Positions 27,642-36,347 of a DNA stretch of 64,000 bases are shown piece by piece; positions within the stretch are counted from its first letter, which is position 1, and each line of letters opens with the position of its first letter. This stretch comes from Azospirillum sp. B21 (GTDB lineage: Bacteria > Pseudomonadota > Alphaproteobacteria > Azospirillales > Azospirillaceae). Below the pieces are notes generated by a model. That model made no database searches. It was not told the origin of the DNA and saw only the letters and a list, made by a program, of their open reading frames with translations. The stretch lies in assembly GCF_008364825.1 (NCBI RefSeq), contig NZ_VTTO01000003.1, forward strand, positions 557,746 to 621,745, written 5' to 3'. A program made the position numbers and the translations under genes.

Positions 27642-29674
27642 CCGACGCAGCCACCGTCGCCGACCTGCGCTGCCGTCTGGCCGGCAAGCCCGGCGACGGC
27701 GCGCTGTTGACAGCATTGTTCGCGGCGCTCGATGCAGCAGGGCAGGCCGGCACGCCGGATGAGGCGGTCGCCCGCTCCAACTTCGGCGAGGCGCTGCGGC
27801 GCCAAGGCCGGCTGGCAGAGGCGGAGGCCCATCACCGCAAGGCGCTGGCGTGGCTGCCGGACTTTGGCGGCAACCATTTCAATTGGGGCGTGACCCTGCA
27901 GGCGCTGGGCCGCCCGGCGGACGCAGCGTCGGCCTATGGCGAGGCCGCGCGCCTGATGCCGCGCTTTGCCCCGGCGCTCTGCAATCAGGGTGTACTGTTG
28001 CGCGAGCTCGGCCGGCTGGACGAGGCCGACGCGGCCTTGCGTCGCGCGATGGCGCTCGACCCGATGCTGGTGCCGGCGCGGCTTGCCCTGGCGGCTCTGC
28101 ACCGCAGCCGCGGCGACCTGGACCGCGCCGTCGGCGGGTTCCGTGCCTGCCTGTGTCTGCGGCCCGATCTGGCGGAGGGGCAGGCGAACCTAGCCCTGAC
28201 CTTGAAGGAGCGCGGGCAGCGAGGCGGAGCGAAAGACGATACCGCCAGCCTGACGGGCTTCGAGCGCGCCCTGCTCATCGGCCTGCCCGACCCCGGCGGG
28301 GTGCTGGCGCAGCTGGTGCAGCAGCGCCGGCATCTCTGCCGCTGGGATGGGCTGGAGGCGCTGTCCGCCAAGCTTGTCGGGCTGGTGCGGGAGGGGCGGA
28401 CCCAGCAGGTTCATCCCTGGATCTTCCTCGGCGAAGGAGCCGGGCCGGAGCTGGAACGGGCCTGCGCCGAGCGCTACGCCGCCTGGAAGACCCGCGGTAT
28501 CGGACCGGCCTTTCCGACCCGTACCGCCCGGGGTGCAACGCTGCGCATCGGTTATCTTTCCGCCGATTTCCACGAGCACGCCACCGCGGTGCTGATCGCC
28601 GAACTGGTCGAGCGGCACGACCGCGGTCGATTCGAGATCGTCGGCTGCTCCTACGCTCCCGACGATGGCGGGCCATTACGCCGGCGGCTTGCCGCGGGCT
28701 TCGACCGCTTCCTCGACCTGTCCGCAATGACGGACGAGGCGGCGGCGCAGGCGATCCATCGGGCGGGAATCGACATTCTGGTGGACCTGAAGGGGCATAC
28801 CCAGGGCGCGCGGCCCGGCATTGCCGCCCGCCGGCCGGCGCCGGTGCAGGCGCAATGGCTGGGCTATCCGGGAACGACGGGCAGTCCGGCGATCGACTAT
28901 GTCATCGCCGATCCGGTGGTGGCGCCGGCCGATCATCAGCGCTTCTACAGCGAACGCATCGTCCATCTGCCCGACAGCTACCAGCCGAACGACCGCAAGC
29001 GCGCCATCGGGCCGGTGCCCAGCCGTGCCGACTGCGGCCTTCCGGCGGAGGGCGTGGTCTTCTGCGCCTTCAACGCGCCCTACAAGATCGGGCCGGAACT
29101 GTTCGGCCGCTGGTGCCGCATTCTGCAACGGGTGCCGGGATCGGTCCTGTGGCTGCTGGATGGGCCGGCGGAGGTGGCGGTCAACCTGCGCTGCGCCGCG
29201 GCCGATCGGGGGATCGCGCCGGAGCGGCTGGTCTTCGCCCCCCGGCTGCCCGGTCCCGCCCATCTGGCGCGGCACCGGCTGGCCGACCTTTTCCTCGATT
29301 CGAGCCCGGTCGGCGCCCACACCACCGCGAGCGATGCCCTGTGGGCCGGGTTGCCGGTGTTGACGGTGCCGGGCCGCTCCTTCGCCGGGCGCGTGGCCGC
29401 CAGCCTGCTGCGCGCCGTCGGGCTGCCGGAACTGGCGGTGCCGGATTGGGACGCCTATGAGGCGTCGGCGCAGCGTCTGGCCGAAATGCCAAAGGAACTG
29501 GCCGCGCTGAAACGTCGGCTGGAGGAATCGCGTGCGACGGCCCCGCTGTTCGACACCGACCGTTTCGCCCGCTCCATCGAGGCCGCCTACCTCGGCATGT
29601 GGGATATCCACGCGGCGGGCGGACCGCCGCGCGGGTTCACGGTTCCGCTTCAGGGGGTTCCGCCTCAGGGATAG
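27638..29674 (+). CDS. TPR and OGT/SPINDLY-type glycosyltransferase-like protein
   Basis: A 678-residue protein. The N-terminal third holds about four tetratricopeptide repeats (for example NFGEALRRQGRLAEAEAHHR and NWGVTLQALGRPADAASAYG). The rest is the GT41 fold seen in eukaryotic O-GlcNAc transferase: LRIGYLSADFHEHATAVL, LVDLKGHTQGARPGI, RPAPVQAQWLGYPGTTG, VFCAFNAPYKIGP and DSSPVGAHTTASDALWAGLP. It likely transfers a sugar to a protein or glycan in the cytoplasm. The GTG start overlaps the YdbL stop (GTGA), so it is translationally coupled to the envelope operon, an unusual link. Its 3' end overlaps the convergent gene by 10 bases. Confidence 0.88.
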   Translation: MTDAATVADLRCRLAGKPGDGALLTALFAALDAAGQAGTPDEAVARSNFGEALRRQGRLAEAEAHHRKALAWLPDFGGNHFNWGVTLQALGRPADAASAYGEAARLMPRFAPALCNQGVLLRELGRLDEADAALRRAMALDPMLVPARLALAALHRSRGDLDRAVGGFRACLCLRPDLAEGQANLALTLKERGQRGGAKDDTASLTGFERALLIGLPDPGGVLAQLVQQRRHLCRWDGLEALSAKLVGLVREGRTQQVHPWIFLGEGAGPELERACAERYAAWKTRGIGPAFPTRTARGATLRIGYLSADFHEHATAVLIAELVERHDRGRFEIVGCSYAPDDGGPLRRRLAAGFDRFLDLSAMTDEAAAQAIHRAGIDILVDLKGHTQGARPGIAARRPAPVQAQWLGYPGTTGSPAIDYVIADPVVAPADHQRFYSERIVHLPDSYQPNDRKRAIGPVPSRADCGLPAEGVVFCAFNAPYKIGPELFGRWCRILQRVPGSVLWLLDGPAEVAVNLRCAAADRGIAPERLVFAPRLPGPAHLARHRLADLFLDSSPVGAHTTASDALWAGLPVLTVPGRSFAGRVAASLLRAVGLPELAVPDWDAYEASAQRLAEMPKELAALKRRLEESRATAPLFDTDRFARSIEAAYLGMWDIHAAGGPPRGFTVPLQGVPPQG

Positions 29675-30390
29675 GCGCAGCGGTCCGCCGTGACCTCCAC
29701 GAAGGAGCGCTGGGAGGCGGCGAAGGTGAAGCGGTACTCGCTGTTGTCGACGACCAGCGACTGGTGCAGCGGCAGCACGCCGGCGACCGTCGCGGTCTTG
29801 CCGCCGATGCCGGTGATGCGGATGGTCACCGGCTGTCCCGGATCGAACCAGCTTTCGGCATTGCCCTGCGTGTTGTGGGCGGACTGGCCTTCGCCCGTGA
29901 CGGTCACGGTGCCGTTGCCGAAGGTCACGCCGCGCGCCCCCCCTTTCAACAGCGGGGTGCTCAACGTGAAGCGCTTGGTTTCGGCCGGCTGGCAGTTGCG
30001 CTGAACCTGTGCCTGAGAGATGACGAAGGACAGGCGGTTGGCGTCCAGACCGCTCTTCAGCCGTTCCGACACCAGCTGTGTCAGCTTGGCGAGATCGCCG
30101 GTCGGCACTTCCCGCTGCAGGCGGCCTTCCAGCTCGGCGGAACGCGCCTCCGCCGTGCGGGCGGCATGCTGCATCTGTGTGGCCAGCAGTTCCAGTTCCG
30201 CCTTCTGGCGCGACAGGGTGGCGATCTCCTCCCGCAGGGTCACGTCGCGGCCCTTCAGCTGCTCGATTCCCATCTGGTAGGAAAAGAGCCCGACGCCGAG
30301 AACCAGTGCGGCAAGCAGCAGGAACTTGATCACGCCGGCCCGCATGCGCCGGCGGTACCGTCGTTCGTAGTCGTAACGTCCCAGGGTCAT
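29665..30390 (-). CDS. Membrane-anchored coiled-coil protein, function unknown
   Basis: A 241-residue protein with a very basic head (RRYRRRMRAG), one transmembrane helix (about 18-40), then a coiled coil (EEIATLSRQKAELELLATQM ... EARSAELEGRL). The C-terminal ~120 residues are a beta-rich domain with two Cys (NCQ and DRCAYP). Topology suggests a short cytosolic N-terminus and a periplasmic C-terminus. I do not recognise a family. It precedes lptD-side genes with a hairpin between, so is probably its own unit. Confidence 0.75.
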   Translation of the reverse strand: MTLGRYDYERRYRRRMRAGVIKFLLLAALVLGVGLFSYQMGIEQLKGRDVTLREEIATLSRQKAELELLATQMQHAARTAEARSAELEGRLQREVPTGDLAKLTQLVSERLKSGLDANRLSFVISQAQVQRNCQPAETKRFTLSTPLLKGGARGVTFGNGTVTVTGEGQSAHNTQGNAESWFDPGQPVTIRITGIGGKTATVAGVLPLHQSLVVDNSEYRFTFAASQRSFVEVTADRCAYP

Positions 30391-30438
30391 GATATCGGTC
30401 GCGGCGGGCTGTCTCGTCGGGCGATATGGCTAACGGCA

Positions 30439-30467
30439 ACGGCCAAGGGATGCAACCCCTTGGCCGT
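30439..30467 (-). terminator. Hairpin terminator after lptD
   Basis: ACGGCCAAGGG (30439-30449) pairs with CCCTTGGCCGT (30457-30467). It lies about 50 bases past the lptD stop on the minus strand; the T-run on the minus side is poor. Confidence 0.6.
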
Positions 30468-30515
30468 CCATTTTGCCGTGATGCCTTGTCGCTCCCGGCT
30501 ATGAGCGCGCTCTGT

Positions 30516-32906
30516 CTACTGGTTGGCCGAGCTGCCGCCGAGGAAGCCGGCATTCAGGCCGGGGCTCTTGAACTCGCCGACATTCTTGAAGACCAGACGG
30601 AAGAAGATGGTGTTGCCGTCCTGCTCGCCGGTGGTGCTGACCGTGTAGTCGCGGCGCGCGATGGTCTGGAAAACCAGGCATTCATCCGCATAGGACAGGA
30701 CCGCCAGGCTGGATCGCGGACCGGGTTGCGGCTCCATCGCCTGGGTGTGGCTGACGCCGATGCTCCAGTAGTCGGTGAACTGCGACGACACGCCGAACGA
30801 CGCCTGCTCCACGCGGTCGCGGGTAACCGCGGTGCGCGACGTGGTCTGGTCGACGTAGGTATAGGAGGTCGACAGCCGCAGGAGGGGCACGCCGGCCGAG
30901 GCGTTCAGCGAATGGCGGCGCGGCCGGAGCGACTCATGGTCGATGCGGAAGCCGTAATTCAAATCCAGCCACTCGGCGGGCTGCAGGTCCAAACGGCCGA
31001 CATAGTCGGACACGCTGTCCTCCAGGCCCGAGCCGCCGGTGAAGCCTGCGCCGGTCTCGGTCAGGCGGCGGCTCTGGCCCAGGAAGAGGCTAGCCGACCC
31101 CTGGGTGTTGCCGTAGATGGCGGTGCGCAGGCCGTAGGTGAAGCGCATGCCGTCATCCAGCCGGTCGATGCCGGTGAAACGGTTGGGCTGCAGCAGGTTC
31201 ACCTCGTCGAACTCGATGTCCAGACTGTCCTCGTTCGGGAACAACCGGCCGTTCGGCAGCTTCGGCGCGAAGGTCAGCTGGCCGATCGGCTCGATCAGCT
31301 GGGAGGAGCTTTCGCCATAGCGGACGAAGGGATAGCGGACGGTCGCCTGCCCCTGCGGGAAGAAGCGGAAACGGCTGATGTTGTCGTCGCCGCGGATCGT
31401 CGGGTCGTTGTTGTTGAACTGCTGCGCCGTATAGCCGGCGACCAGCACGCTGCCCGACAGGGTGGTGACGAAGCCGGCATTGGAAACGATGTTGCGCTCC
31501 CATCCCGGCTGCACGACGACGCGCTGGGTATCGGGTCCAGCGTTCTGGAAGCGCGAGACGCCCAGCAGGCTGGTGTCCAGCGACCAGCGGCCGCCGAAAA
31601 GGCTTCCCGGCTCGCCCAGCGCATTGTACTGCGCATAGGGCAGGGCGACCGGTTCGGGAATCGGGTTCCCGTAGCGCATGTCCTGGAAGCTGTAGCCAGT
31701 GATCGCCGTGTAGTTCCGGCCGCGGAAGCCCTCCACGAAGGCCTTGCTGGTCAGATAGTCCTCGCGGAAATCGTAATAGCGCCGCAGGAAAGTCGGGTCG
31801 CTCGCGCGCTTGATGTCGAAGCCCGCGCGCCAGGTCTCGTCGATGTCGAACAGGCCGCGCGCGGCGACGTAGCCTCGGTTGCGCGTCTCCTTGGGCGCGG
31901 TGGTGCTGTTGCCGCCGTCGCCGCGGGTGATGGCGCCTTCCAGCTCCAGCCGGCCGTTCTCGAAGCGCTTGCGGTACTGGCCGCCCAGCAGCGGCCCCTG
32001 CTGCGAATAGTAATGCAGGTCGAAGGTGGCGTCCTGGTCCGGTCCGATGTCCCAGTAGTAATGGGTCTTGAGAATCGCGCCCAGGTTGGAGCTGTTGCCG
32101 GCGGACGGCGTCAGGAAGCCGCTCTTGCGGTCGACCGAGGGATCGGGGTGCGACAGGTAAGGCGTGTAGGCGACGGGGATCCCGAAGATCTCCATCGTCG
32201 CGTCCCGATAGCGGACCTCGTGCTCCTCGTTGTCGTGGACGATGCGCACGGCGCGGATCTGCCACAGCGGCGGCCGGGTCGGGTCCTCCTTGCAGAGGTC
32301 GCAGGGGCTGTAGACGCCGCGGTTGACGCGCGTCAGCCGACCCTCGCGCCGCTCGCCCTCCGTGCCGGCCATCCGGCCGTTGTCGGTCATCAGGACGCGG
32401 ATGTTCTCGATGAACACGTCCTTCAGATCGTCGGTCAGTTCGGCGTAGTCGGCGAAGACGATGTCGCCCGACGGCTCCACCAGCCGGATCTTGCCGGTGG
32501 CGGTGACGACCTTGGTCTTCTGGTTGTAGGTGATCTTGTCGGCGCGGACGCTCCGCTTGCCCTGGGCCAGCTCGACATTGCCGCTGGCGGTGACGAGGCT
32601 GTTCACCTCGTCGAAGGTGACCTGGTCGGCGGTGAGCAGCACCGGGTCCTGCTTCTGCGCCGTCCCGTTCGCCGTTCCGCCGGCCGTTCCATTGCCGCTT
32701 CCCTGCCCGGCCGGCGACTGGGCGGCGGCCGGCTTGGTTCCGGGAACTGGGGTGGCCGGCGACTGGGCCTGCGCCATGTCGGTGAAGGCCAGATCCACGG
32801 CGACGACCCCGCACGCCACCATCAGCCCGACGATGCCGGAGCGCAGGATGGGATTGGCGGCGGTCGGAGCTTTGGCGCGGGCGCGCCGGGAGACGTGCTT
32901 GGGCAT
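30516..32906 (-). CDS. lptD: LPS-assembly outer membrane protein LptD
   Basis: A 796-residue protein that inserts lipopolysaccharide into the outer leaflet together with LptE. After an N-terminal signal anchor (IVGLMVACGVVAVDLAF) comes a low-complexity Pro/Ala/Gly linker, then the OstA-like beta-jellyroll (VTFDEVNSLVTASGNVELAQ; YNQKTKVVTATGKIRLVEPS) and a beta-barrel. YSPCDLCKEDP carries two Cys expected to be disulfide-bonded. Barrel strands such as YKRFEN/HYYWDIGPD follow. ATG 32906 was chosen over longer forms because it precedes the signal; no strong ribosome site is visible. lptD here is not next to surA, unlike E. coli. Confidence 0.93.
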   Translation of the reverse strand: MPKHVSRRARAKAPTAANPILRSGIVGLMVACGVVAVDLAFTDMAQAQSPATPVPGTKPAAAQSPAGQGSGNGTAGGTANGTAQKQDPVLLTADQVTFDEVNSLVTASGNVELAQGKRSVRADKITYNQKTKVVTATGKIRLVEPSGDIVFADYAELTDDLKDVFIENIRVLMTDNGRMAGTEGERREGRLTRVNRGVYSPCDLCKEDPTRPPLWQIRAVRIVHDNEEHEVRYRDATMEIFGIPVAYTPYLSHPDPSVDRKSGFLTPSAGNSSNLGAILKTHYYWDIGPDQDATFDLHYYSQQGPLLGGQYRKRFENGRLELEGAITRGDGGNSTTAPKETRNRGYVAARGLFDIDETWRAGFDIKRASDPTFLRRYYDFREDYLTSKAFVEGFRGRNYTAITGYSFQDMRYGNPIPEPVALPYAQYNALGEPGSLFGGRWSLDTSLLGVSRFQNAGPDTQRVVVQPGWERNIVSNAGFVTTLSGSVLVAGYTAQQFNNNDPTIRGDDNISRFRFFPQGQATVRYPFVRYGESSSQLIEPIGQLTFAPKLPNGRLFPNEDSLDIEFDEVNLLQPNRFTGIDRLDDGMRFTYGLRTAIYGNTQGSASLFLGQSRRLTETGAGFTGGSGLEDSVSDYVGRLDLQPAEWLDLNYGFRIDHESLRPRRHSLNASAGVPLLRLSTSYTYVDQTTSRTAVTRDRVEQASFGVSSQFTDYWSIGVSHTQAMEPQPGPRSSLAVLSYADECLVFQTIARRDYTVSTTGEQDGNTIFFRLVFKNVGEFKSPGLNAGFLGGSSANQ

Positions 32907-33061
32907 GGCGGAACGATTGGGGGAAGCGAAAGCCCAAGTCAACGGTTTCAAGACCCTACCGCGGGCAATGTCACCGTGTCGCCGTCCGCCCTGTGGCAGC
33001 AACGCCGCAGCCCCCGCCGCCGGAGCGGCGGCAGGAGCCGCGGCACTTCATCCGAACTGAC

Positions 33062-34483
33062 TCAAACGACCCGGAAGTTCTTGAACTGCCAGGGATCGTC
33101 CTCGTCGATGTCCTCGGGGAACAGGGTGTTGCGGTCCTGCAGGGGCGTCCAGTCGCCATAGGCGCCGACCACCTCGCCCAGATAGGGGGAGGCGATGTCC
33201 AGCACCCGGCGGAAGTCGACCTCGTCCGGTTCCACCACGCCCCGATTCGGGTTCTCCAGCGTCCAGACGATGCCGCCAAGAACGGTGGAGGTCACCTGCA
33301 TCGACGTGGCGTTGTTGTAGGGGGCGAGCGACCGCGCCGTGTCGATGTCGAGCCGCGAGCCGTACCAGTAGGCGCCCTTGGGGTGGCCCATCAGAAGCAC
33401 GCCCAACTCGTCCATGCCGCCGGTGATCTCGTGCATCATCAGGCGCTGTTCGGCCTGCATGTTATAGTTCTTGCCGACCAGTTCGTGCAGCGACATCACC
33501 GCGTCGTCGCAGGGATGATAGGCATAGTGGCAGGTCGGCCGGTAAACGACCTTTCCGTCTTCGCGCACCGTGAAATAGTCGGAGATCGAGATCGCCTCGC
33601 TGTGGGTGATGAGGAAGCCGTGGAACGGTCCCTCCAGCGGGGTCCAGGTGCGCACGCGGGTGGCGGCGCCCGGCCGCATCAGATAGATGGCGGAATCGCA
33701 GCCGAACTCGTGCCGGCGGCCGTCGGGCGGCAACCCCTTCTCATGCGTGCCCCAGCCGAGTTCGGCCGGCTGGCAGCCCTCGCTGACGAAGCCGTCGATC
33801 GACCAGGTGTTGACGAACTCGCCGATCTGCTTGGGCTGGTTCGACACCTGGGTGTCGCGTTCCGCCACATGGATGGTCTTGATTCCCAGCTTCTGCGCCA
33901 GCCGGCCCCAGCCGTCGCGGTCGGTGGGAACGTCGGTCTCGACACCGGTGTCGGCGGCGATGTTCAGCAGCGCCTGCTTGACGAAATGCGACACCAGACC
34001 CGGATTCGCCCCATGGGTGATCAGCGCGGTCGGGCCGCCTTCGAAGCGGCTGCGCAGGGCCAGCGCAGTTTCGCGCAGCGCGTAGTTGGAGCGCAGCGAC
34101 GGCGACAGGCTGGAATCGGTGTAGCCGCCCGCCCACGGTTCGGTGCAGGTGTCGGTGTAGAAGGCGCCGACCCGCTGGCAGAATTCGATCAGCGCGACCG
34201 ACGAGACGTCGACCGACAGGTTGACCAGAAAATCGCCCTTGTCGATCAGCGGCTTCAGGATTTGGAAGAAGTTGTCGTTGTCGAGCGGGTTGTTGTGGAA
34301 GGCGACGCCGTAAAGCTCCGCCTCCTCGCGCCCGCGCTCCTCGGCGGTGACGATGGTGATTCGGTCGGCGGTAAGTCCGTCGATGTGACGCAGAAGCAGA
34401 GGCAAGACACCCTGGCCGATCGAACCGAATCCAACGATGACCATGCGGCCTGTGAACGTGCAGAGCTTCGTGTCCAGGGCCAT
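33062..34483 (-). CDS. hss: Homospermidine synthase
   Basis: A 473-residue NAD-dependent enzyme that joins two putrescine units (or putrescine and spermidine) to form homospermidine, the main polyamine of many alphaproteobacteria. The N-terminal Rossmann motif is VIVGFGSIGQGVLP; ITHGANPGLVSHFVKQAL and EFGCDSAIYLM follow. ATG 34483 is clear. Downstream of odc on the same strand, with a long hairpin between, so substrate (putrescine) and product steps are linked. The family call is secure. Confidence 0.95.
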   Translation of the reverse strand: MALDTKLCTFTGRMVIVGFGSIGQGVLPLLLRHIDGLTADRITIVTAEERGREEAELYGVAFHNNPLDNDNFFQILKPLIDKGDFLVNLSVDVSSVALIEFCQRVGAFYTDTCTEPWAGGYTDSSLSPSLRSNYALRETALALRSRFEGGPTALITHGANPGLVSHFVKQALLNIAADTGVETDVPTDRDGWGRLAQKLGIKTIHVAERDTQVSNQPKQIGEFVNTWSIDGFVSEGCQPAELGWGTHEKGLPPDGRRHEFGCDSAIYLMRPGAATRVRTWTPLEGPFHGFLITHSEAISISDYFTVREDGKVVYRPTCHYAYHPCDDAVMSLHELVGKNYNMQAEQRLMMHEITGGMDELGVLLMGHPKGAYWYGSRLDIDTARSLAPYNNATSMQVTSTVLGGIVWTLENPNRGVVEPDEVDFRRVLDIASPYLGEVVGAYGDWTPLQDRNTLFPEDIDEDDPWQFKNFRVV

Positions 34484-34522
34484 GATTTTTTGTCTCCCCG
34501 AGGTAGTTTAGGCCAACGACAT

Positions 34523-34574
34523 GGTCCGGCGCTTCCGCCCACTTCGGAGAAGTGGGAGCGGAACGCGCCGGACC
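34523..34574. repeat. Long interrupted hairpin between odc and hss
   Basis: GGTCCGGCGC (34523-34532) pairs with GCGCCGGACC (34565-34574); inside, TTCCGC pairs with GCGGAA and CCACTTC with GAAGTGG. The result is a stem of about 23 pairs with two small bulges and a 4-base loop. It lies between odc and hss on their common strand and may limit read-through or stabilise mRNA ends. Confidence 0.75.
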
Positions 34575-34626
34575 GGTGAATGTTACGGGTGTCTTTACGC
34601 TTTATCCACAGATTCCGGCGGCGCGA

Positions 34627-35910
34627 TCAGGCTGCGCAGGAGCGCAATTGATAGCCGGGGGTGGCAAGCAGCGGCGCGTCCGACACTTCCACGACGCGCG
34701 CCTGGTCGAAACCATTGAAGGCCGTGCGCAGGCAAGAGCCGTAGGCGCCGAGCTGTCCAAGCTCGATCCAGTCGCCGGCCTTGACGTCGGCCGGCAGATG
34801 GAAGGGGCCGTTCATCTTGTCGGCGCTGTCGCAGGTCGGGCCGTAGAAGCTGAACGCCTCGTCCGCCGTGTCGGCCATCGCCTCGAACGGGCGGATCAGC
34901 CGCGCCGGGAAGCGGAAGCCCGGCACGCCGGCGTCCGACAGGGCGCCATAGACGCCGTCGTTGATGAACAGCTCGCTGCCGCGCCGCTTCACCACCTGCA
35001 CCACCAGCGAGACGCCGGGGGCGACCAGGGCACGGCCCGGCTCGCACCACAGGCGGCAATGCGCCGGCAGGTCGATGGATGCGATGCCGCGGGCGATGGC
35101 GGCCATGAAGTCGCCGAGCGGCGGCGGGGTGATGCCCGGATAGGACACCGGGAAGCCGCCGCCGACATCCAGCACGTCGATCGACACGCCGCTTTCGGCG
35201 ATGACGTAGCCGGCGAGCGCAATGGCGCGCTCGTAGGCCGACGGGTCGAGCATCTGCGAGCCGACATGGAAGGACAGCCCGACCTTGGGTGCCGCGGCGC
35301 GGACTGCGCGCAGCAGTTCCACCGCATCGGTCATGGCGGCGCCGAACTTGCCGGACAGATCGTAGACGGCATTGCCCTTCGGCAGAGCCAGACGCACGAC
35401 GAGGCCGAGATCGGCGGCGTTGTCCGTCTCCTCCAGGATCTTCTCCAGCTCCTCGCGGCTGTCGAGCACGAAGTCGCGGACACCATACTGGTGATAGGCG
35501 TTGCGGATCGCCTGACGGCCCTTGACCGGGTGCATGTAATGCAGGACGGCATCCGGGAACATCTGGCGGATCAGGCGGATCTCCCCGGGAGAGGCGACGT
35601 CGAAATGGCGCACGCCGCCGGCCCACAGAGCACGCAGCACCGCGGGTTCCGGGTTGCACTTCACGGCATAGAGCACGTCGCCGCCGCGGGCTGTGGCGTC
35701 CGTCGCCTCGGCGAAGGCGGCCAGGAAGCTGCCGGCGGTGTCGGCGAGCACGCCGGGGCGGATGCAGTGCATCGGCTCTTCCGGGCGGTGCAGGGCGACG
35801 GCCTGCGTGACGGTGGAACGGCGTCCGGTGGACAGCGAAACGGCGCTGCTGTCGTTCAGGCCGACGCGGCGCAGCGGGGTGACGGCGGAACGGGAACGCA
35901 GGAAACCCAT
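34627..35910 (-). CDS. Ornithine/lysine decarboxylase, fold III (alanine-racemase type)
   Basis: A 427-residue pyridoxal-phosphate enzyme that makes putrescine from ornithine (some members also cadaverine from lysine). The PLP lysine is in YAVKCNPEPAV, the phosphate loop is DVGGGFPVSYPG, CEPGRALV follows, and the C-terminal catalytic Cys is in FYGPTCDSADK. This is the eukaryote-like class, not the large biodegradative E. coli class. An N-terminal extension of about 30 residues (SRSAVTPLRRVG) precedes the usual start. ATG 35910 has GGATAGGAG upstream. The gene feeds hss downstream and lies behind a structured leader. Confidence 0.93.
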   Translation of the reverse strand: MGFLRSRSAVTPLRRVGLNDSSAVSLSTGRRSTVTQAVALHRPEEPMHCIRPGVLADTAGSFLAAFAEATDATARGGDVLYAVKCNPEPAVLRALWAGGVRHFDVASPGEIRLIRQMFPDAVLHYMHPVKGRQAIRNAYHQYGVRDFVLDSREELEKILEETDNAADLGLVVRLALPKGNAVYDLSGKFGAAMTDAVELLRAVRAAAPKVGLSFHVGSQMLDPSAYERAIALAGYVIAESGVSIDVLDVGGGFPVSYPGITPPPLGDFMAAIARGIASIDLPAHCRLWCEPGRALVAPGVSLVVQVVKRRGSELFINDGVYGALSDAGVPGFRFPARLIRPFEAMADTADEAFSFYGPTCDSADKMNGPFHLPADVKAGDWIELGQLGAYGSCLRTAFNGFDQARVVEVSDAPLLATPGYQLRSCAA

Positions 35911-36055
35911 GGCGCACTCCTATCCCCGGACGGCGGCGTGCAAACCGGCCCGGTGAGCAGACGGCGATACCCGGCCACGCCATGAGCCGGACAGCACAAT
36001 GCTGTGGCACAGGTGGTGCAGCGGAATCGGCGATGTTCGGAAAAGGGTAAGGGGG

Positions 36056-36152
36056 GAGACGGAAAAAGCCGGTGCGAGCAGCGGCCCCGGGCTGTGAAGC
36101 TCCAGGCAACAGCGCGTCGTTTACCGGCTAAAGGGCTACCGTCTCACAGCCC
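36056..36152 (-). promoter_or_regulatory. Candidate attenuator / speF-like leader RNA of the decarboxylase
   Basis: Read on the minus strand, this leader has three pairings: GGGCTGTGA with TCACAGCCC (plus 36144-36152 with 36089-36097), AGCCGGT with ACCGGCT (36123-36129 with 36067-36073) and GAGACGG with CCGTCTC (36139-36145 with 36056-36062). The second is followed by a T-run (36063-36067), so it resembles a terminator; it crosses the first, so they form either a pseudoknot or alternative states. A speF motif is known upstream of such genes in alphaproteobacteria; identity here is inferred. Confidence 0.55.
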
Positions 36153-36171
36153 CACCGTGGGCAGCGTACAT
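36136..36171 (-). CDS. Upstream ORF (11-residue leader peptide) of the decarboxylase
   Basis: A tiny frame reads MYAAHGGAVRR and stops at TAG. It has a strong ribosome site, GGGAGG, five bases before the ATG. The last sense codons are AGA CGG, and AGA is rare in this high-GC genome. Codons 7-10 are the same bases as the left arm of the GGGCTGTGA pairing, so ribosome position would decide which leader structure forms. This is the logic of a translational attenuator for arginine/ornithine or polyamine sensing. Expression is untested; chance is possible for so short a frame. Confidence 0.5.
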   Translation of the reverse strand: MYAAHGGAVRR

Positions 36172-36347
36172 ACTGACCTCCCTCTCGGGACCGGCCCACT
36201 GGAATGGCCGGTTCTGCCAAAAAGGACGCGGTACGTCGTAGCATAACCACAGAGGGCCATAGGCACGTGCGGGTGCGTCGTGCCGATTGATTTACGCTAT
36301 TCCGTCCGTGATTCAAGTGAAATTTTTGGGGCGCGGATAAGGCGAAG

